From contig NZ_UYJA01000006.1 of NCBI RefSeq assembly GCF_900618535.1, positions 1 to 64,000 on the forward strand: DNA of 64,000 nucleotides, given 5' to 3'. The notes under the pieces are model-generated. The model had not been told where the DNA came from and searched no databases. It was given only the letters and a program-made list of their open reading frames with translations. Positions 45,217 through 53,538 of this stretch are shown in pieces. The DNA comes from Pseudomonas bubulae (lineage in GTDB: Bacteria; Pseudomonadota; Gammaproteobacteria; Pseudomonadales; Pseudomonadaceae). A program made the translations under genes and the position numbers. Position 1 is the stretch's first letter. Each line of letters opens with the position of its first letter.

Positions 45217-45975
45217 TCAGTTGTCGCCAGACTCGCGCCTCAGCACCGAAGGCGAGGCGCCGAATTCGCGCAGCATGGCGGCGGCGAACGCGCTTTGCGA
45301 GTTGTAGCCAACGCGGCTGGCTATTTCGCCTATGGCCAGGGCGCTTTGGCGCAGCAGCGTCAGGGCACTGCGCAGGCGTCGCTGGCGGATGTAGTCCATT
45401 GGCGTTTGCCCGCACTCGCTGGCAAAGCGGCTGTGCAAGCGGGCGCAGGACAAGCCTGCAATTTGAGCCAGATCCGCAACCTGTAACGGGTAGGCAGTAT
45501 TCTGCTCAATATAGGCATCCATGGCCGCGTAGGGCAGGCGTTTGGGTTGCGCCCGTTCACCGGCAAGGTTAGCCAGGCTGGCGAGCAGCAGAATCGCACC
45601 CTGGCGAGCAATCAACGGGTCGTTTATCGGGCTGGTGGCGAGCCAGTCGACCAGTTGATGCTGTTTCGGGTCGAGAGGCAGCTGTGCGGGGTTGTCGAGC
45701 AATCGGCGGCTGGCATCGGCGTGCCCACCCAGGGACTGGCCCAGCCAGTTGTCACCAGGCACGTCCAGCACCAGGCAGTGGCTGCCTTGCGGGCTGCCGC
45801 AGGTGTGGTGGGCGCCCGCAGGCACGACCATCAGCTGTTGCTGGCGCAGCAGGCTGGGCCGGCCCTCGACTTCGAAATCCAGCTTGCCCGACAAGCTGAT
45901 CACCACCTGCGCATGTTCATGGCTATGGGCAATCAGGTCGTGGCGGTAATGGCGCAGTGACAGGATTTGGTCCAT
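45217..45975 (-). CDS. AraC-family transcriptional regulator
   Basis: A 253-residue protein with an N-terminal cupin-like sensing region (HSHEHAQVVISLSGKLDFEVEGRPSLL) and a C-terminal double helix-turn-helix (residues ~155-250) ending in the AraC signature around GYNSQSAFAAAMLREFGASPS. The frame is open 58 codons further up, but those lie across the trkH gene and are unlike the family, so ATG 45975 is chosen. It probably regulates the downstream EamA gene. Confidence 0.87.
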   Translation of the reverse strand: MDQILSLRHYRHDLIAHSHEHAQVVISLSGKLDFEVEGRPSLLRQQQLMVVPAGAHHTCGSPQGSHCLVLDVPGDNWLGQSLGGHADASRRLLDNPAQLPLDPKQHQLVDWLATSPINDPLIARQGAILLLASLANLAGERAQPKRLPYAAMDAYIEQNTAYPLQVADLAQIAGLSCARLHSRFASECGQTPMDYIRQRRLRSALTLLRQSALAIGEIASRVGYNSQSAFAAAMLREFGASPSVLRRESGDN

Positions 45976-45994
45976 GACAGGTCTCTTCTGTGGA

Positions 45995-47449
45995 TCAGTG
46001 CCGCCAAAATGCCGGAATGCACAATACAAACACGGTAATGATCTCCAGTCGCCCAAGCAACATGCCCAACGACAAAATCCACTTGGCCGCATCCGGCAGG
46101 CTGGCGAAGTTGCCGGACGGCCCGATGATCTCGCCCAGCCCCGGCCCAACGCCGGACACCGTGCTGGCGGCGCCGGTCAGGGCGGTCATCCAGTCCAGTC
46201 CCAGCAGCGACAGGGCCAGCGCGATCACGCAGATGGTGATGGCGAAGAAAAACGAAAAGGTCAGGATCGAGCGTACGATTTCTTCGTCGAGGCGGTGGCC
46301 GTTGTACTTCTGCTTGATCACCGCTCGAGGGTGGATCAGTTGATTAAGGTTGGCCTTGAGCAGGATATAGGCGACCTGAAAGCGGAAAATCTTGATCCCG
46401 CCTGCAGTCGAGCCCGAGCAACCGCCGATAAAGCCCAGGTAGAAGAACAGCATCAGCGAGAAATTGCCCCACAGGCTGTAGTCACCCAGAGCAAAGCCCG
46501 TGGTCGTTACTACCGAGGTCACGTTGAGCGCGACATGGCGGAAGGCGTCCCACCACGGCATGTTGGTAGTCCACCACAACCAGATGCTGAGCACGAACCA
46601 GGTCACGACCAGCAAGCCGAGCAAGCCTTGTACCTGCTGATCCTTGATCAGGGCCTTGCGATGGCCGCGCAGGGTGGCCACATACAAGGTAAACGGCAAG
46701 CTACCCATGATCATCACGGCAATGGCGACCCAGTGCACCGCCGGTTGCGACCACTTGGCCAGTGACTGGTCGGAGGTCGAGAAACCGCCGGTGGAAATGG
46801 CCGACATGGCGTGGTTGATCGCATCAAACACGCTCATGCCCGCCCACCAGAACGCCAGGCTGCCCAGAATGGTGATGCCGACGTAGGTGGCGACAATCAG
46901 GCGGGCCACCATGTGCGAGCGCGGCATGACCTTTTCGGAGCGGTCAGAGGACTCGGTCTGGAACAGGCGCATGCCACCGATGCGCAGCAGGGGCAAGATG
47001 GCTACCGCCATACCGATAAAGCCGATGCCGCCCAGCCAGTGCAGCATCGAGCGCCACATCAGAATGCCGGGGGACATGGTGTCCAGGCCGCTCAGCACGG
47101 TGGAGCCGGTGGCGGTAATGCCGGACATGCTTTCAAAAAAAGAATCGGTATAGCTGATGTGCTGCGTCAGCAAAAACGGCAGTGCGGCGAAGATGCACAC
47201 CACCACCCAGCTGGACACAGTCAGCAGATACATGTCCCGGGGGCGCAGATGCACCTGCTCGGGGCGGCCCGGTATGACCAGCGCCAGGCCGGCAATGAAG
47301 GTAATCAGGCTGGCCCACAAAAAGGATGGCAAGTCGCCCAGGTGGTCGTAAATCACCAGGGTCAGCATGGGCACGGCCATGCTGATCGCGAGCGTAATCA
47401 GGAAGATGCCGATAATGAAACCGATGATGCGTAATGTCGGCAACGCCAT
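45995..47449 (-). CDS. trkH: Trk-type potassium uptake protein TrkH
   Basis: A 484-residue K+ channel-like transporter with four pore-loop repeats, including GISTGGFSTSD and GGCSGSTAGGIKIFR, where the glycines line the selectivity filter. It works with peripheral TrkA, not in this window. The start is ATG 47449, which begins with the first helix (MALPTLRIIGFIIGIF); the frame is open 22 codons further up. It corresponds to PA3210. Confidence 0.93.
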   Translation of the reverse strand: MALPTLRIIGFIIGIFLITLAISMAVPMLTLVIYDHLGDLPSFLWASLITFIAGLALVIPGRPEQVHLRPRDMYLLTVSSWVVVCIFAALPFLLTQHISYTDSFFESMSGITATGSTVLSGLDTMSPGILMWRSMLHWLGGIGFIGMAVAILPLLRIGGMRLFQTESSDRSEKVMPRSHMVARLIVATYVGITILGSLAFWWAGMSVFDAINHAMSAISTGGFSTSDQSLAKWSQPAVHWVAIAVMIMGSLPFTLYVATLRGHRKALIKDQQVQGLLGLLVVTWFVLSIWLWWTTNMPWWDAFRHVALNVTSVVTTTGFALGDYSLWGNFSLMLFFYLGFIGGCSGSTAGGIKIFRFQVAYILLKANLNQLIHPRAVIKQKYNGHRLDEEIVRSILTFSFFFAITICVIALALSLLGLDWMTALTGAASTVSGVGPGLGEIIGPSGNFASLPDAAKWILSLGMLLGRLEIITVFVLCIPAFWRH

Positions 47450-47568
47450 GAAGTCAGCTCGGGGATGAAAGAGGGGCGCCATTCTACCTGTGGTCCGGGC
47501 TATGTAAACCGCCAAGCCTTCGGGAGATACCGTTAGAATAGCTGCACATTTTCTTCAGGAGGTGGCCA

Positions 47569-48132
47569 ATGGAGGCTCTCGACGCTTTGCTCAACCGTGT
47601 TTCTGCCCCGCGCCTGCTCGATCCTGCGCCAACGGCTGAGCAACGTGAAGTACTTTTCGCCGCCGCCTTGCGTGCGCCGGACCACGGTCAGTTGCGTCCT
47701 TACCGGTTTTTGACGGTTGAAGGCGCTGCGCGCAATCAACTGGGTGAAATCCTCGCCGAGGCCGTGCTGGCCCAAGGTGGCGAAGTGACCCAGGCCGCCC
47801 TGGACAAGGCTCGCGCCATGCCTTTGCGCGCCCCTTTGGTGGTGGTAGTGATTGCCCGTTTGCAGGATCACTTCAAGGTGCCGAAGGCTGAACAGCTGAT
47901 TACCGCGGGCTGTGCGGCCCATGCCATTGAGCTGGCAGCTTATGCCCAGGGCATTGGCGCGGTATGGCGCACCGGCGAGTTGTCGTATGCACCGCATGTG
48001 GCCAAGGGTTTGGGGCTGGGTGAGGGCGAGGAAGTGGTGGCGTTCCTGTATTTGGGCACGCCGCAGAACGAGTTGCGCGTTGCGCCCAAGGTGGACAGCG
48101 CCGAGTTTGTGCAGGCGTGGTCGGTTAAGTAG
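47569..48132 (+). CDS. YdjA-like nitroreductase
   Basis: A 187-residue FMN-dependent nitroreductase-fold enzyme. It has the phosphate- and FMN-binding SAPRLLDPAPTAEQREVLFAAALRAPDHGQLRPY start and the C-terminal AQGIGAVWRTGELSYAPHVAKGLGL block, typical of the minimal YdjA group. The physiological substrate is unknown. ATG 47569 follows an ideal AGGAGG. Confidence 0.9.
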   Translation: MEALDALLNRVSAPRLLDPAPTAEQREVLFAAALRAPDHGQLRPYRFLTVEGAARNQLGEILAEAVLAQGGEVTQAALDKARAMPLRAPLVVVVIARLQDHFKVPKAEQLITAGCAAHAIELAAYAQGIGAVWRTGELSYAPHVAKGLGLGEGEEVVAFLYLGTPQNELRVAPKVDSAEFVQAWSVK

Positions 48133-48148
48133 CCCTGTACCAATATCC

Positions 48149-48293
48149 GTAGCAGCTGCCGAAGGAACAAGGCTGCGTTCGGCGGCGTAGCCACCGCAAA
48201 ATCAGCGCACGCGATTATTCAGTTAAACCGCGGATTCTGATTTTACGATTGCTTTGCAATCGGACGCAGCCTCGTTCCTACGGCAGCTGCTAC
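48149..48293. repeat. Long palindromic intergenic repeat, copy 1
   Basis: A 145-base element with ends GTAGCAGCTGCCG (left) and CGGCAGCTGCTAC (right). Sub-terminal stems CGAAGGAACAAGGCTGCG and CGCAGCCTCGTTCCTACG pair with a few mismatches. It is inserted between the nitroreductase and the convergent sensor kinase gene. The same architecture recurs at 57096 and, shortened, at 61553. Confidence 0.85.
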
Positions 48294-48316
48294 GCGATCA
48301 AATTGCTGCGAAACCT

Positions 48317-49651
48317 TTACAGGTTACCGTCCGGTTTCAGCGGTAACTCCAGGGTGGCAACAAATCCGCCATCCGGGTGATTGCCCAGCATCAGCCGCCC
48401 GCCATGGCGTTCCGCCGCCCGTCGCGCAATGGCCAATCCCAGCCCGTGGCCGGCCGCTGTCTGGCCCGGTGCGCGGAAAAACGGCTCACCCAATTGCGCC
48501 AGGTACTCTTCAGCGACCCCCGGGCCATGGTCGCGAACCTTGATGGTGATGTGTTCGCCTTCGCGCTCCGCGCTCAGTTCAATCGGCTGGCCAGGCGGGT
48601 TGAAGCGCTGCGCGTTGCGCAACAGGTTATCCACGGCGCGCTCGATCATCGTTGGCCAGCCGTTGAGGCCCAACCCCTGTTCGGCTTGCAGCAGTACGGG
48701 CTGCTCGGGGGCCAGCATCGAGGCGTCTTTTTGCACGGTGTTGAGCAGTGCATTGAGGTCGACCTGCTCGGCGCTGGCCTGATCGGCATCGACCCGGGCC
48801 AGGGTCAGAATCTCGCTGATCAACGATTCCAGCCGATCGCACTCGCGGGTCAGGCGTGGCCACAGTTTTTCACGTTCTTCAGGCCCGGCGCGTTCAGCCA
48901 GGGCCAGAGCGATCTTGAGTCGGGCCAGGGGCGAGCGCAGCTCGTGGGACACATCACGCAGCAGTTGGCGCTGGCTGCCGATCAGGCTTTGCAGGCGGGC
49001 ACCCATGCGGTTGAAGTCGGTGGCCAGCACGCCAAATTCATCACGTCGCGACGCCAACTGCGCCAGGCTGTTCTGTTGGTAAGTGGTTTGCCCAAGGTCA
49101 TGCACGGCAACGCGCAGACGCTTGAGCGGGCGGGTAATCGAGAGCGTCACCATCAGGCTGAACAGCGTCAGCACCACCAGCGCAATCCCCAGTGCGCTCA
49201 GAGGCCAGATCAGGCTCTGGCGGTGCCAGGCATCCAGCTCGGGGTGGGGGATGCGATAGATCAGCAGGTAGGTTTCGGCGGTTTTGGGGCTGGTGTATTC
49301 GACGGTCAGGCGTCGCCATGGCAACTGTTCTGTGCCCGGATTCTGGCGGGCTTCCCAGGCGGCTGCCCGACGCGGGAAGGTGCCACGTACCAGCGGGTCG
49401 CCACTTTCGTTGAGCACTTGCACGTCGATGTGATAACGGCGCTTGCGCCGTTCAAGGAAATCCTGCGCCGCATCGGCGCCCTGAGTTTCGTAACGCTCGG
49501 TCCACTGTTGCGCCAGATTGGCGATCCCGGGATGACGGCTGAGAATCCATGCGTCCTGATTGAGCATATGCCCCAGCAGGATCGACAACCCTGCGACCAG
49601 GGCAATCGCCAGCCAGAAGCTGGCGAGAATGCGCCAAAACAGTGATCGCAC
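48317..49651 (-). CDS. Cpx-type sensor histidine kinase
   Basis: A 444-residue kinase: membrane segment at ~8-28, periplasmic sensor region to ~145, second membrane segment ~150-172, HAMP to ~225, phospho-acceptor H236 in RDVSHELRSPLARLK, then a HATPase domain with N, G1 and G2 boxes (FRAPGQTAAGHGLGLAIARRAAERHG). It is part of a cpxR-cpxP-kinase operon and matches PA3206. It should sense envelope damage and phosphorylate CpxR. The start is GTG 49651 with GAGG eight bases upstream. Confidence 0.92.
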   Translation of the reverse strand: MRSLFWRILASFWLAIALVAGLSILLGHMLNQDAWILSRHPGIANLAQQWTERYETQGADAAQDFLERRKRRYHIDVQVLNESGDPLVRGTFPRRAAAWEARQNPGTEQLPWRRLTVEYTSPKTAETYLLIYRIPHPELDAWHRQSLIWPLSALGIALVVLTLFSLMVTLSITRPLKRLRVAVHDLGQTTYQQNSLAQLASRRDEFGVLATDFNRMGARLQSLIGSQRQLLRDVSHELRSPLARLKIALALAERAGPEEREKLWPRLTRECDRLESLISEILTLARVDADQASAEQVDLNALLNTVQKDASMLAPEQPVLLQAEQGLGLNGWPTMIERAVDNLLRNAQRFNPPGQPIELSAEREGEHITIKVRDHGPGVAEEYLAQLGEPFFRAPGQTAAGHGLGLAIARRAAERHGGRLMLGNHPDGGFVATLELPLKPDGNL

Positions 49652-49686
49652 GGTAATTCCTCACAAGTCATTGATTGAAACGACCA

Positions 49687-49714
49687 AAGCCCAACGGCGT
49701 GAGCCGTTGGGCTT
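49687..49714 (-). terminator. Intra-operon hairpin, possible attenuator
   Basis: A perfect 12-bp stem AAGCCCAACGGC/GCCGTTGGGCTT with a 4-base loop lies between cpxP and the kinase gene. The minus-strand tract after it (TGGTCGTTTC) is poor in T, so it probably gives only partial termination. Confidence 0.55.
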
Positions 49715-49728
49715 GGTGGGCAGACAGA

Positions 49729-50160
49729 TTATTGCGCTTTTGGCGCTTGCTGTGCTTTCCAGTCCTTAAACTCTTTCATCTCGGCTTGACGCTCGGCGCG
49801 TTTCTTTTGCATCTCGTCGAAGCGTTTTTGCTGATCAGGCTTGAGCAAGGCGCGAATATCGCTCTGGGTTTTGTCGTGCTTGGCCTTCATCTCGTCTTTC
49901 AGGGCTTTCTGGTCGGCGGCTGGCAGTTTTTCCAGGTACTTCTCGACCAGTTGCTTGCGATCATGCATTTGCTCGCCCATCAGCTTGCCGATCTGCTGGC
50001 GCTGCTCGCGGGTGAGGTCCAGCTGGCTGTAAGGGGCGTCGCCGCGACCGTGGTGCTCGCCGCCGTGACGAGGGCCCATCTGGCCGTCACCACCAGGCAT
50101 GGCCATTGCGACGGTTGGCAGTGCTGCAGCAAACATCAAAGCAATTAGAGTCTTACGCAT
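49729..50160 (-). CDS. cpxP: CpxP/Spy-family periplasmic protein
   Basis: A 143-residue exported protein. Signal peptide MRKTLIALMFAAALPTVAMA; a glycine/histidine-rich segment; a Spy-type LTxxQ motif (LDLTREQRQQIGKLM) and a second LKPDQQKRF motif in an alpha-helical bundle. Spy/CpxP proteins act as periplasmic chaperones and damp the Cpx kinase. ATG 50160 follows AAGGAG; the longer open frame to 50358 has no such site. A CpxR box lies in its upstream region. Confidence 0.9.
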   Translation of the reverse strand: MRKTLIALMFAAALPTVAMAMPGGDGQMGPRHGGEHHGRGDAPYSQLDLTREQRQQIGKLMGEQMHDRKQLVEKYLEKLPAADQKALKDEMKAKHDKTQSDIRALLKPDQQKRFDEMQKKRAERQAEMKEFKDWKAQQAPKAQ

Positions 50161-50244
50161 GGTGTGTCTCCTTTGAATTTGGATTCCGGTTGTTCCGGAT
50201 GCGCCCAGTTTAGGGAGATCAAGGTCAATCGCTGTCAACCGTGG

Positions 50245-50260
50245 GTAAAGCTTTGGTAAA
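50245..50260 (-). promoter_or_regulatory. Candidate CpxR-binding site
   Basis: GTAAA-N6-GTAAA (50245-50249 and 50256-50260) resembles the CpxR consensus GTAAA-N5-GTAAA, off by one spacer base. It sits about 85 bases before the cpxP start, on the opposite strand orientation, in the cpxR-cpxP spacer. A degenerate GTAAA-N7-GTTAC occurs at 51028-51044 before cpxR. Confidence 0.5.
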
Positions 50261-50302
50261 GACGGTTTTGCCGGGGATTTACACAGGGTGAGGGCGCTTT
50301 TC

Positions 50303-50980
50303 TCAGACGCTGTAGAAATACCCGCGGCTGCGCAGTGCCACGATGCGCGGGCTGCCATCCGGGTGCGGGCCGATCTTTTTGCGCAGGTTGCTGATATGCA
50401 TGTCCAGGCTGCGGTCGTACAGGGTCAGCTTGCGGCCCAGGGCGATCTGCGCCAGTTCCTGTTTGTCCAGCGGCTCACCCGGTTGGCGCAGCAGGGCTTC
50501 AAGGATGCGGCTTTCAGACACGGTCAGGGTAATGTCGCGCTGGTCGATGGTGACCACGCCGCGCATCGGGCTGAAACACAGGTCGCCCAGCTCCATCTGG
50601 CTGGACACCGCCGCCGGGTGGCTGCGGCGCAATACGGCGCGCAGGCGGGCTGTCAGCTCGCGAGGGTCGCAAGGCTTGGCCAGGTAGTCATCGGCGCCCA
50701 GCTCCAGGCCCAGGATGCGGTCCAGCGGTTCGCCTCGGGCCGAAAGCATCAGCACCGGCAGATCAGGGTGGTCGTTGCGCAATTGCTTGAGCAGCTCAAG
50801 GCCGCTGCCGTCGGGGAGCATGACATCCAGCACCACGGCATCGGGGCTGGACTCTGCCAGCGCCTTGCGGGCGCTGGCACCGTCGTGGCATGCGCGAACC
50901 TGAAAGCCTTCCTGGCTCAGCCAACTGACCAGCAGCTCACACAGCTCCTGGTCATCATCTATCAGTAACAGGTCGCTCAT
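50303..50980 (-). CDS. cpxR: CpxR-type response regulator
   Basis: A 225-residue OmpR-family regulator: receiver domain with D8/D9 acid pocket, phosphoacceptor D52 (VVLDVMLPDG), then a winged-helix DNA-binding domain (residues ~128-222) with LLRQPGEPLDKQEL and DRSLDMHISNLRKKIGP. It is first in the operon with cpxP and the sensor kinase. Corresponds to PA3204 (CpxR), which controls envelope-stress genes and the mexAB efflux system in P. aeruginosa. Confidence 0.93.
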   Translation of the reverse strand: MSDLLLIDDDQELCELLVSWLSQEGFQVRACHDGASARKALAESSPDAVVLDVMLPDGSGLELLKQLRNDHPDLPVLMLSARGEPLDRILGLELGADDYLAKPCDPRELTARLRAVLRRSHPAAVSSQMELGDLCFSPMRGVVTIDQRDITLTVSESRILEALLRQPGEPLDKQELAQIALGRKLTLYDRSLDMHISNLRKKIGPHPDGSPRIVALRSRGYFYSV

Positions 50981-51040
50981 GACTTACTCGATTTGACCGG
51001 TGCCGGTGCTGTTTGCGCCGGCTGCCGGTAAAGATACAGG

Positions 51041-51340
51041 TTACGGCAGGACTTGCTTGAACGGCTTGACGCTGACATTGGCATATACGCCAGCGGCAAC
51101 GTAAGGGTCGGCTTCGGCCCAGGCCTGGGCAGCGTTCAGGGATTCGAACTCGGCCACGATCAGGCTGCCGCTAAAACCGGCAGCGCCAGGGTCATTGCTG
51201 TCGATGGCCGGGTGCGGGCCGGCCAGTACGATGCGGCCTTCGGCTTTCAGTTGTTGCAAGCGCTCAAGGTGCGCAGGGCGGGCAGCCAGGCGAGCTTCGA
51301 GGGAATTGGCGACGTCTGTTGCAATGATGGCGTAGAGCAT
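51041..51340 (-). CDS. yciI: YciI-family protein
   Basis: A 99-residue ferredoxin-fold protein of the YciI family, with the family's GPHP loop (VLAGPHPAIDSNDPGAAGF) and conserved FESLNAAQAWAEADPYVAAGVY. Function unknown; a dimeric hydrolase or monooxygenase-like role is suggested for some relatives. ATG 51340 lies one base after the yciB stop, so it is cotranscribed with yciB. The upstream ATG at 51385 is less likely. Confidence 0.9.
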   Translation of the reverse strand: MLYAIIATDVANSLEARLAARPAHLERLQQLKAEGRIVLAGPHPAIDSNDPGAAGFSGSLIVAEFESLNAAQAWAEADPYVAAGVYANVSVKPFKQVLP

Positions 51341-51341
51341 G

Positions 51342-51944
51342 TCAGTCCTTGGTCTTGGGGGTGGTATCAGTCGGGTCGGTGTCATGCAGATGGCGCGACA
51401 GGTAAATGCCCTGGGCGATCAGGAACAACACAGTCATGCCCAGGCTGCCGAACACTTTGAAGTCGACCCAGATGCTTTGGTAAGTGAATGCCACGAACAG
51501 GTTGGCCGCGCCGCAGAACAGGAAAAACCCGATCCAGGCCACGTTCAGGCGGGTCCAGATGGCATCTGGCAGGCTCAGGGCGTGGCCCATCATGCGCTTG
51601 ATCAGGACCTTGTCGCCGATAAAGTGGCTGCCGGCAAACGCCAGGGCAAACAGCCAGTTGACCACCGGGGCTTTCCATTTAAGGAAGGTTTCGCTGTGGA
51701 AGGCCAGAGTCAGGCTGCCGAATACCAGGCAGGCGATCAGGGTCAGCCATTGGCTTTTTTCGAGTTTGCGTTGCTTGATAAACAGCGCGCCATACACCAC
51801 CAGCGAACTGATTATCAGCATGGCGGTAGCGCTGTAGATACCGCCGACCGACAGGCTGTGCCCGCCGATTTCGACGATGCGCGGTTCGATTTTGTAAACG
51901 ATGAAAAACAGTAACAGCGGGATGAAGTCGATGAATTGTTTCAC
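51342..51944 (-). CDS. yciB: Inner-membrane septation protein YciB/IspZ
   Basis: A 200-residue protein of five or six membrane segments, starting with the family-typical KQFIDFIPLLLFFIVYKI and including SQWLTLIACLVFGSLTLAFHSETFLKWKAPVVNWLFALAF. YciB links cell-envelope synthesis with division in E. coli and is required for normal septation in Shigella. The start is GTG 51944; earlier codons give a hydrophobic run not found in the family. Divergent from rnm. Confidence 0.9.
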   Translation of the reverse strand: MKQFIDFIPLLLFFIVYKIEPRIVEIGGHSLSVGGIYSATAMLIISSLVVYGALFIKQRKLEKSQWLTLIACLVFGSLTLAFHSETFLKWKAPVVNWLFALAFAGSHFIGDKVLIKRMMGHALSLPDAIWTRLNVAWIGFFLFCGAANLFVAFTYQSIWVDFKVFGSLGMTVLFLIAQGIYLSRHLHDTDPTDTTPKTKD

Positions 51945-52028
51945 AGTGGCAGCCAGAAGCAGGATGTGGCGGCATAATAACAAACATCAATGACAGCGAA
52001 AGCGTCAGCTAGAGGTTATTAAATCCCC

Positions 52029-52892
52029 GTGGAAATTGACTTGCATTGCCATAGCACGGCATCCGATGGCGCCTTGGCGCCTGCGGTACTGGTCGCGCGT
52101 GCGTTCGAGAAAGGTGTGCGAGTCCTGGCCCTGACCGATCACGATACACTTGAAGGCCTCGACGAAGCCCGCGCGGCGGCGCAGGCGCTGGGCATGACAT
52201 TGGTCAACGGCGTGGAGTTGTCCTGCACCTGGGGCGGGGCGACGATTCATGTGCTCGGCTACGGTTTCGATGTCAACGCCCCGGCGCTGGTCGAGGCCAT
52301 TGCCAAATTGCACGATGGCCGCTGGCTGCGCGCCGAAGAGATCAGTCGCAAGCTGGCGCTCAAGGGTATGCCTGGTGCGCTTGAAGGCGCACGGGGTATC
52401 CAGCAAGCCCTGGGTGACAGCGGCAACGCCCCGGCCCGTCCGCATTTTGCCGATTTTCTGGTCGAGGCCGGTTACGTCAAGGATCGCGCCGAAGCCTTCC
52501 GCAAATGGCTGGGGGCCGGCAAGCTGGGGGACGTCAAGCTGCACTGGCCGACCCTGGAAGACACCGTCGCCACCCTGCGCGCAGCAGGCGCCTGGGTCAG
52601 TCTGGCGCACCCCTCGCACTACGATTTTACCCGCAGCAAGCGCCGACGGCTGATTGGCGACTATATTCAAGCTGGGGGTCACGCGATTGAAGTGGTCAAC
52701 GGGTACCAGCCGGCCGATCAGGTTGGCAGCCTGGCGATCCTTGCGCGTGAGTTCGGTCTGCTGGTCAGTGCCGGCAGTGATTTTCATGGTCCAGGAGGGT
52801 GGTCCGAGATCGGCGAATACCGTCCGCTTCCGGAAGACTTGCCGCCATTGTGGTGTCGATTCAAATATGACAAACCCACTGCCAACGTCTGA
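52029..52892 (+). CDS. rnm: RNase AM / PHP-domain 5'-3' exonuclease (YciV/TrpH-like)
   Basis: A 287-residue PHP-domain protein with metal-binding motifs HCHST (DLHCHSTASDG) and TDHDT, then the H-box LAHP and DFHG near the C-terminus. RNase AM (YciV) removes 5' ends of 23S, 16S and 5S rRNA precursors in E. coli; older annotations use 'TrpH'. The start is GTG 52029 directly on the conserved VEIDLHCHS. A spacing of 13 bases to the next start suggests an operon with yciO. Confidence 0.9.
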   Translation: MEIDLHCHSTASDGALAPAVLVARAFEKGVRVLALTDHDTLEGLDEARAAAQALGMTLVNGVELSCTWGGATIHVLGYGFDVNAPALVEAIAKLHDGRWLRAEEISRKLALKGMPGALEGARGIQQALGDSGNAPARPHFADFLVEAGYVKDRAEAFRKWLGAGKLGDVKLHWPTLEDTVATLRAAGAWVSLAHPSHYDFTRSKRRRLIGDYIQAGGHAIEVVNGYQPADQVGSLAILAREFGLLVSAGSDFHGPGGWSEIGEYRPLPEDLPPLWCRFKYDKPTANV

Positions 52893-52905
52893 ACAGGTAA
52901 ACACT

Positions 52906-53538
52906 GTGAGTCAATTTTTCCAGATTCATCCGGAAAACCCACAACCGCGTCTGATCAAACAGGCCGTTGAAATCATCAAGAAGGGTGGGGTAGTGATTTA
53001 TCCCACCGACTCGTCCTACGCCGTGGGTTGCCAGATGGGCGACAAGGGTGCGATCGAGCGGATCAAGCGCCTGCGCAACCTGGACGACAAGCACAACTTC
53101 ACCCTGATGTGCTGTGACCTGTCGCAGCTGGGACTGTTTGCCAAGGTGGATACCGGGGTCTTCCGTCTGCTCAAGGCGCATACGCCGGGGCCGTACACCT
53201 TTATCCTCAACGCCACCCGCGAAGTGCCGCGCCTGCTGCTGCACCCTAAACGCCGTACCATTGGCCTGCGCGTACCGAGCCATCCGATTGCGCTGGCATT
53301 GCTTGAAGAACTGGGCGAACCGCTGATGAGCGTGACCCTGATCCTGCCGGGCGAGAGCGAGCCGATGGAAGACCCGTATGAAATCCGTGATGCCCTGGAA
53401 AAACAGGTCGACCTGATCATTGACGGCGGTTTTGGCGGCAACAAGGCCTCCACTGTCATCAGCCTGGTGGACAGTGGTGACCCCGAGATCGTGCGGGTGG
53501 GCTGCGGTGATCCTCAACCCTTTATGGTCGAGGCCTGA
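52906..53538 (+). CDS. Sua5/YciO/YrdC-family protein (YciO)
   Basis: A 210-residue protein with the TsaC/Sua5 fold: KKGGVVIYPTDSSYAVGCQ and the family RLLKAHTPGPYTFILNATREVPR and RTIGLRVPSHP blocks. It may make the threonylcarbamoyl-AMP used for the t6A tRNA base, but YciO members appear less active than TsaC. The start is GTG 52906 (SQFFQIHPENPQPRLIKQ) seven bases after AGGT. The TGA overlaps the scpA ATG by one base. Confidence 0.9.
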   Translation: MSQFFQIHPENPQPRLIKQAVEIIKKGGVVIYPTDSSYAVGCQMGDKGAIERIKRLRNLDDKHNFTLMCCDLSQLGLFAKVDTGVFRLLKAHTPGPYTFILNATREVPRLLLHPKRRTIGLRVPSHPIALALLEELGEPLMSVTLILPGESEPMEDPYEIRDALEKQVDLIIDGGFGGNKASTVISLVDSGDPEIVRVGCGDPQPFMVEA

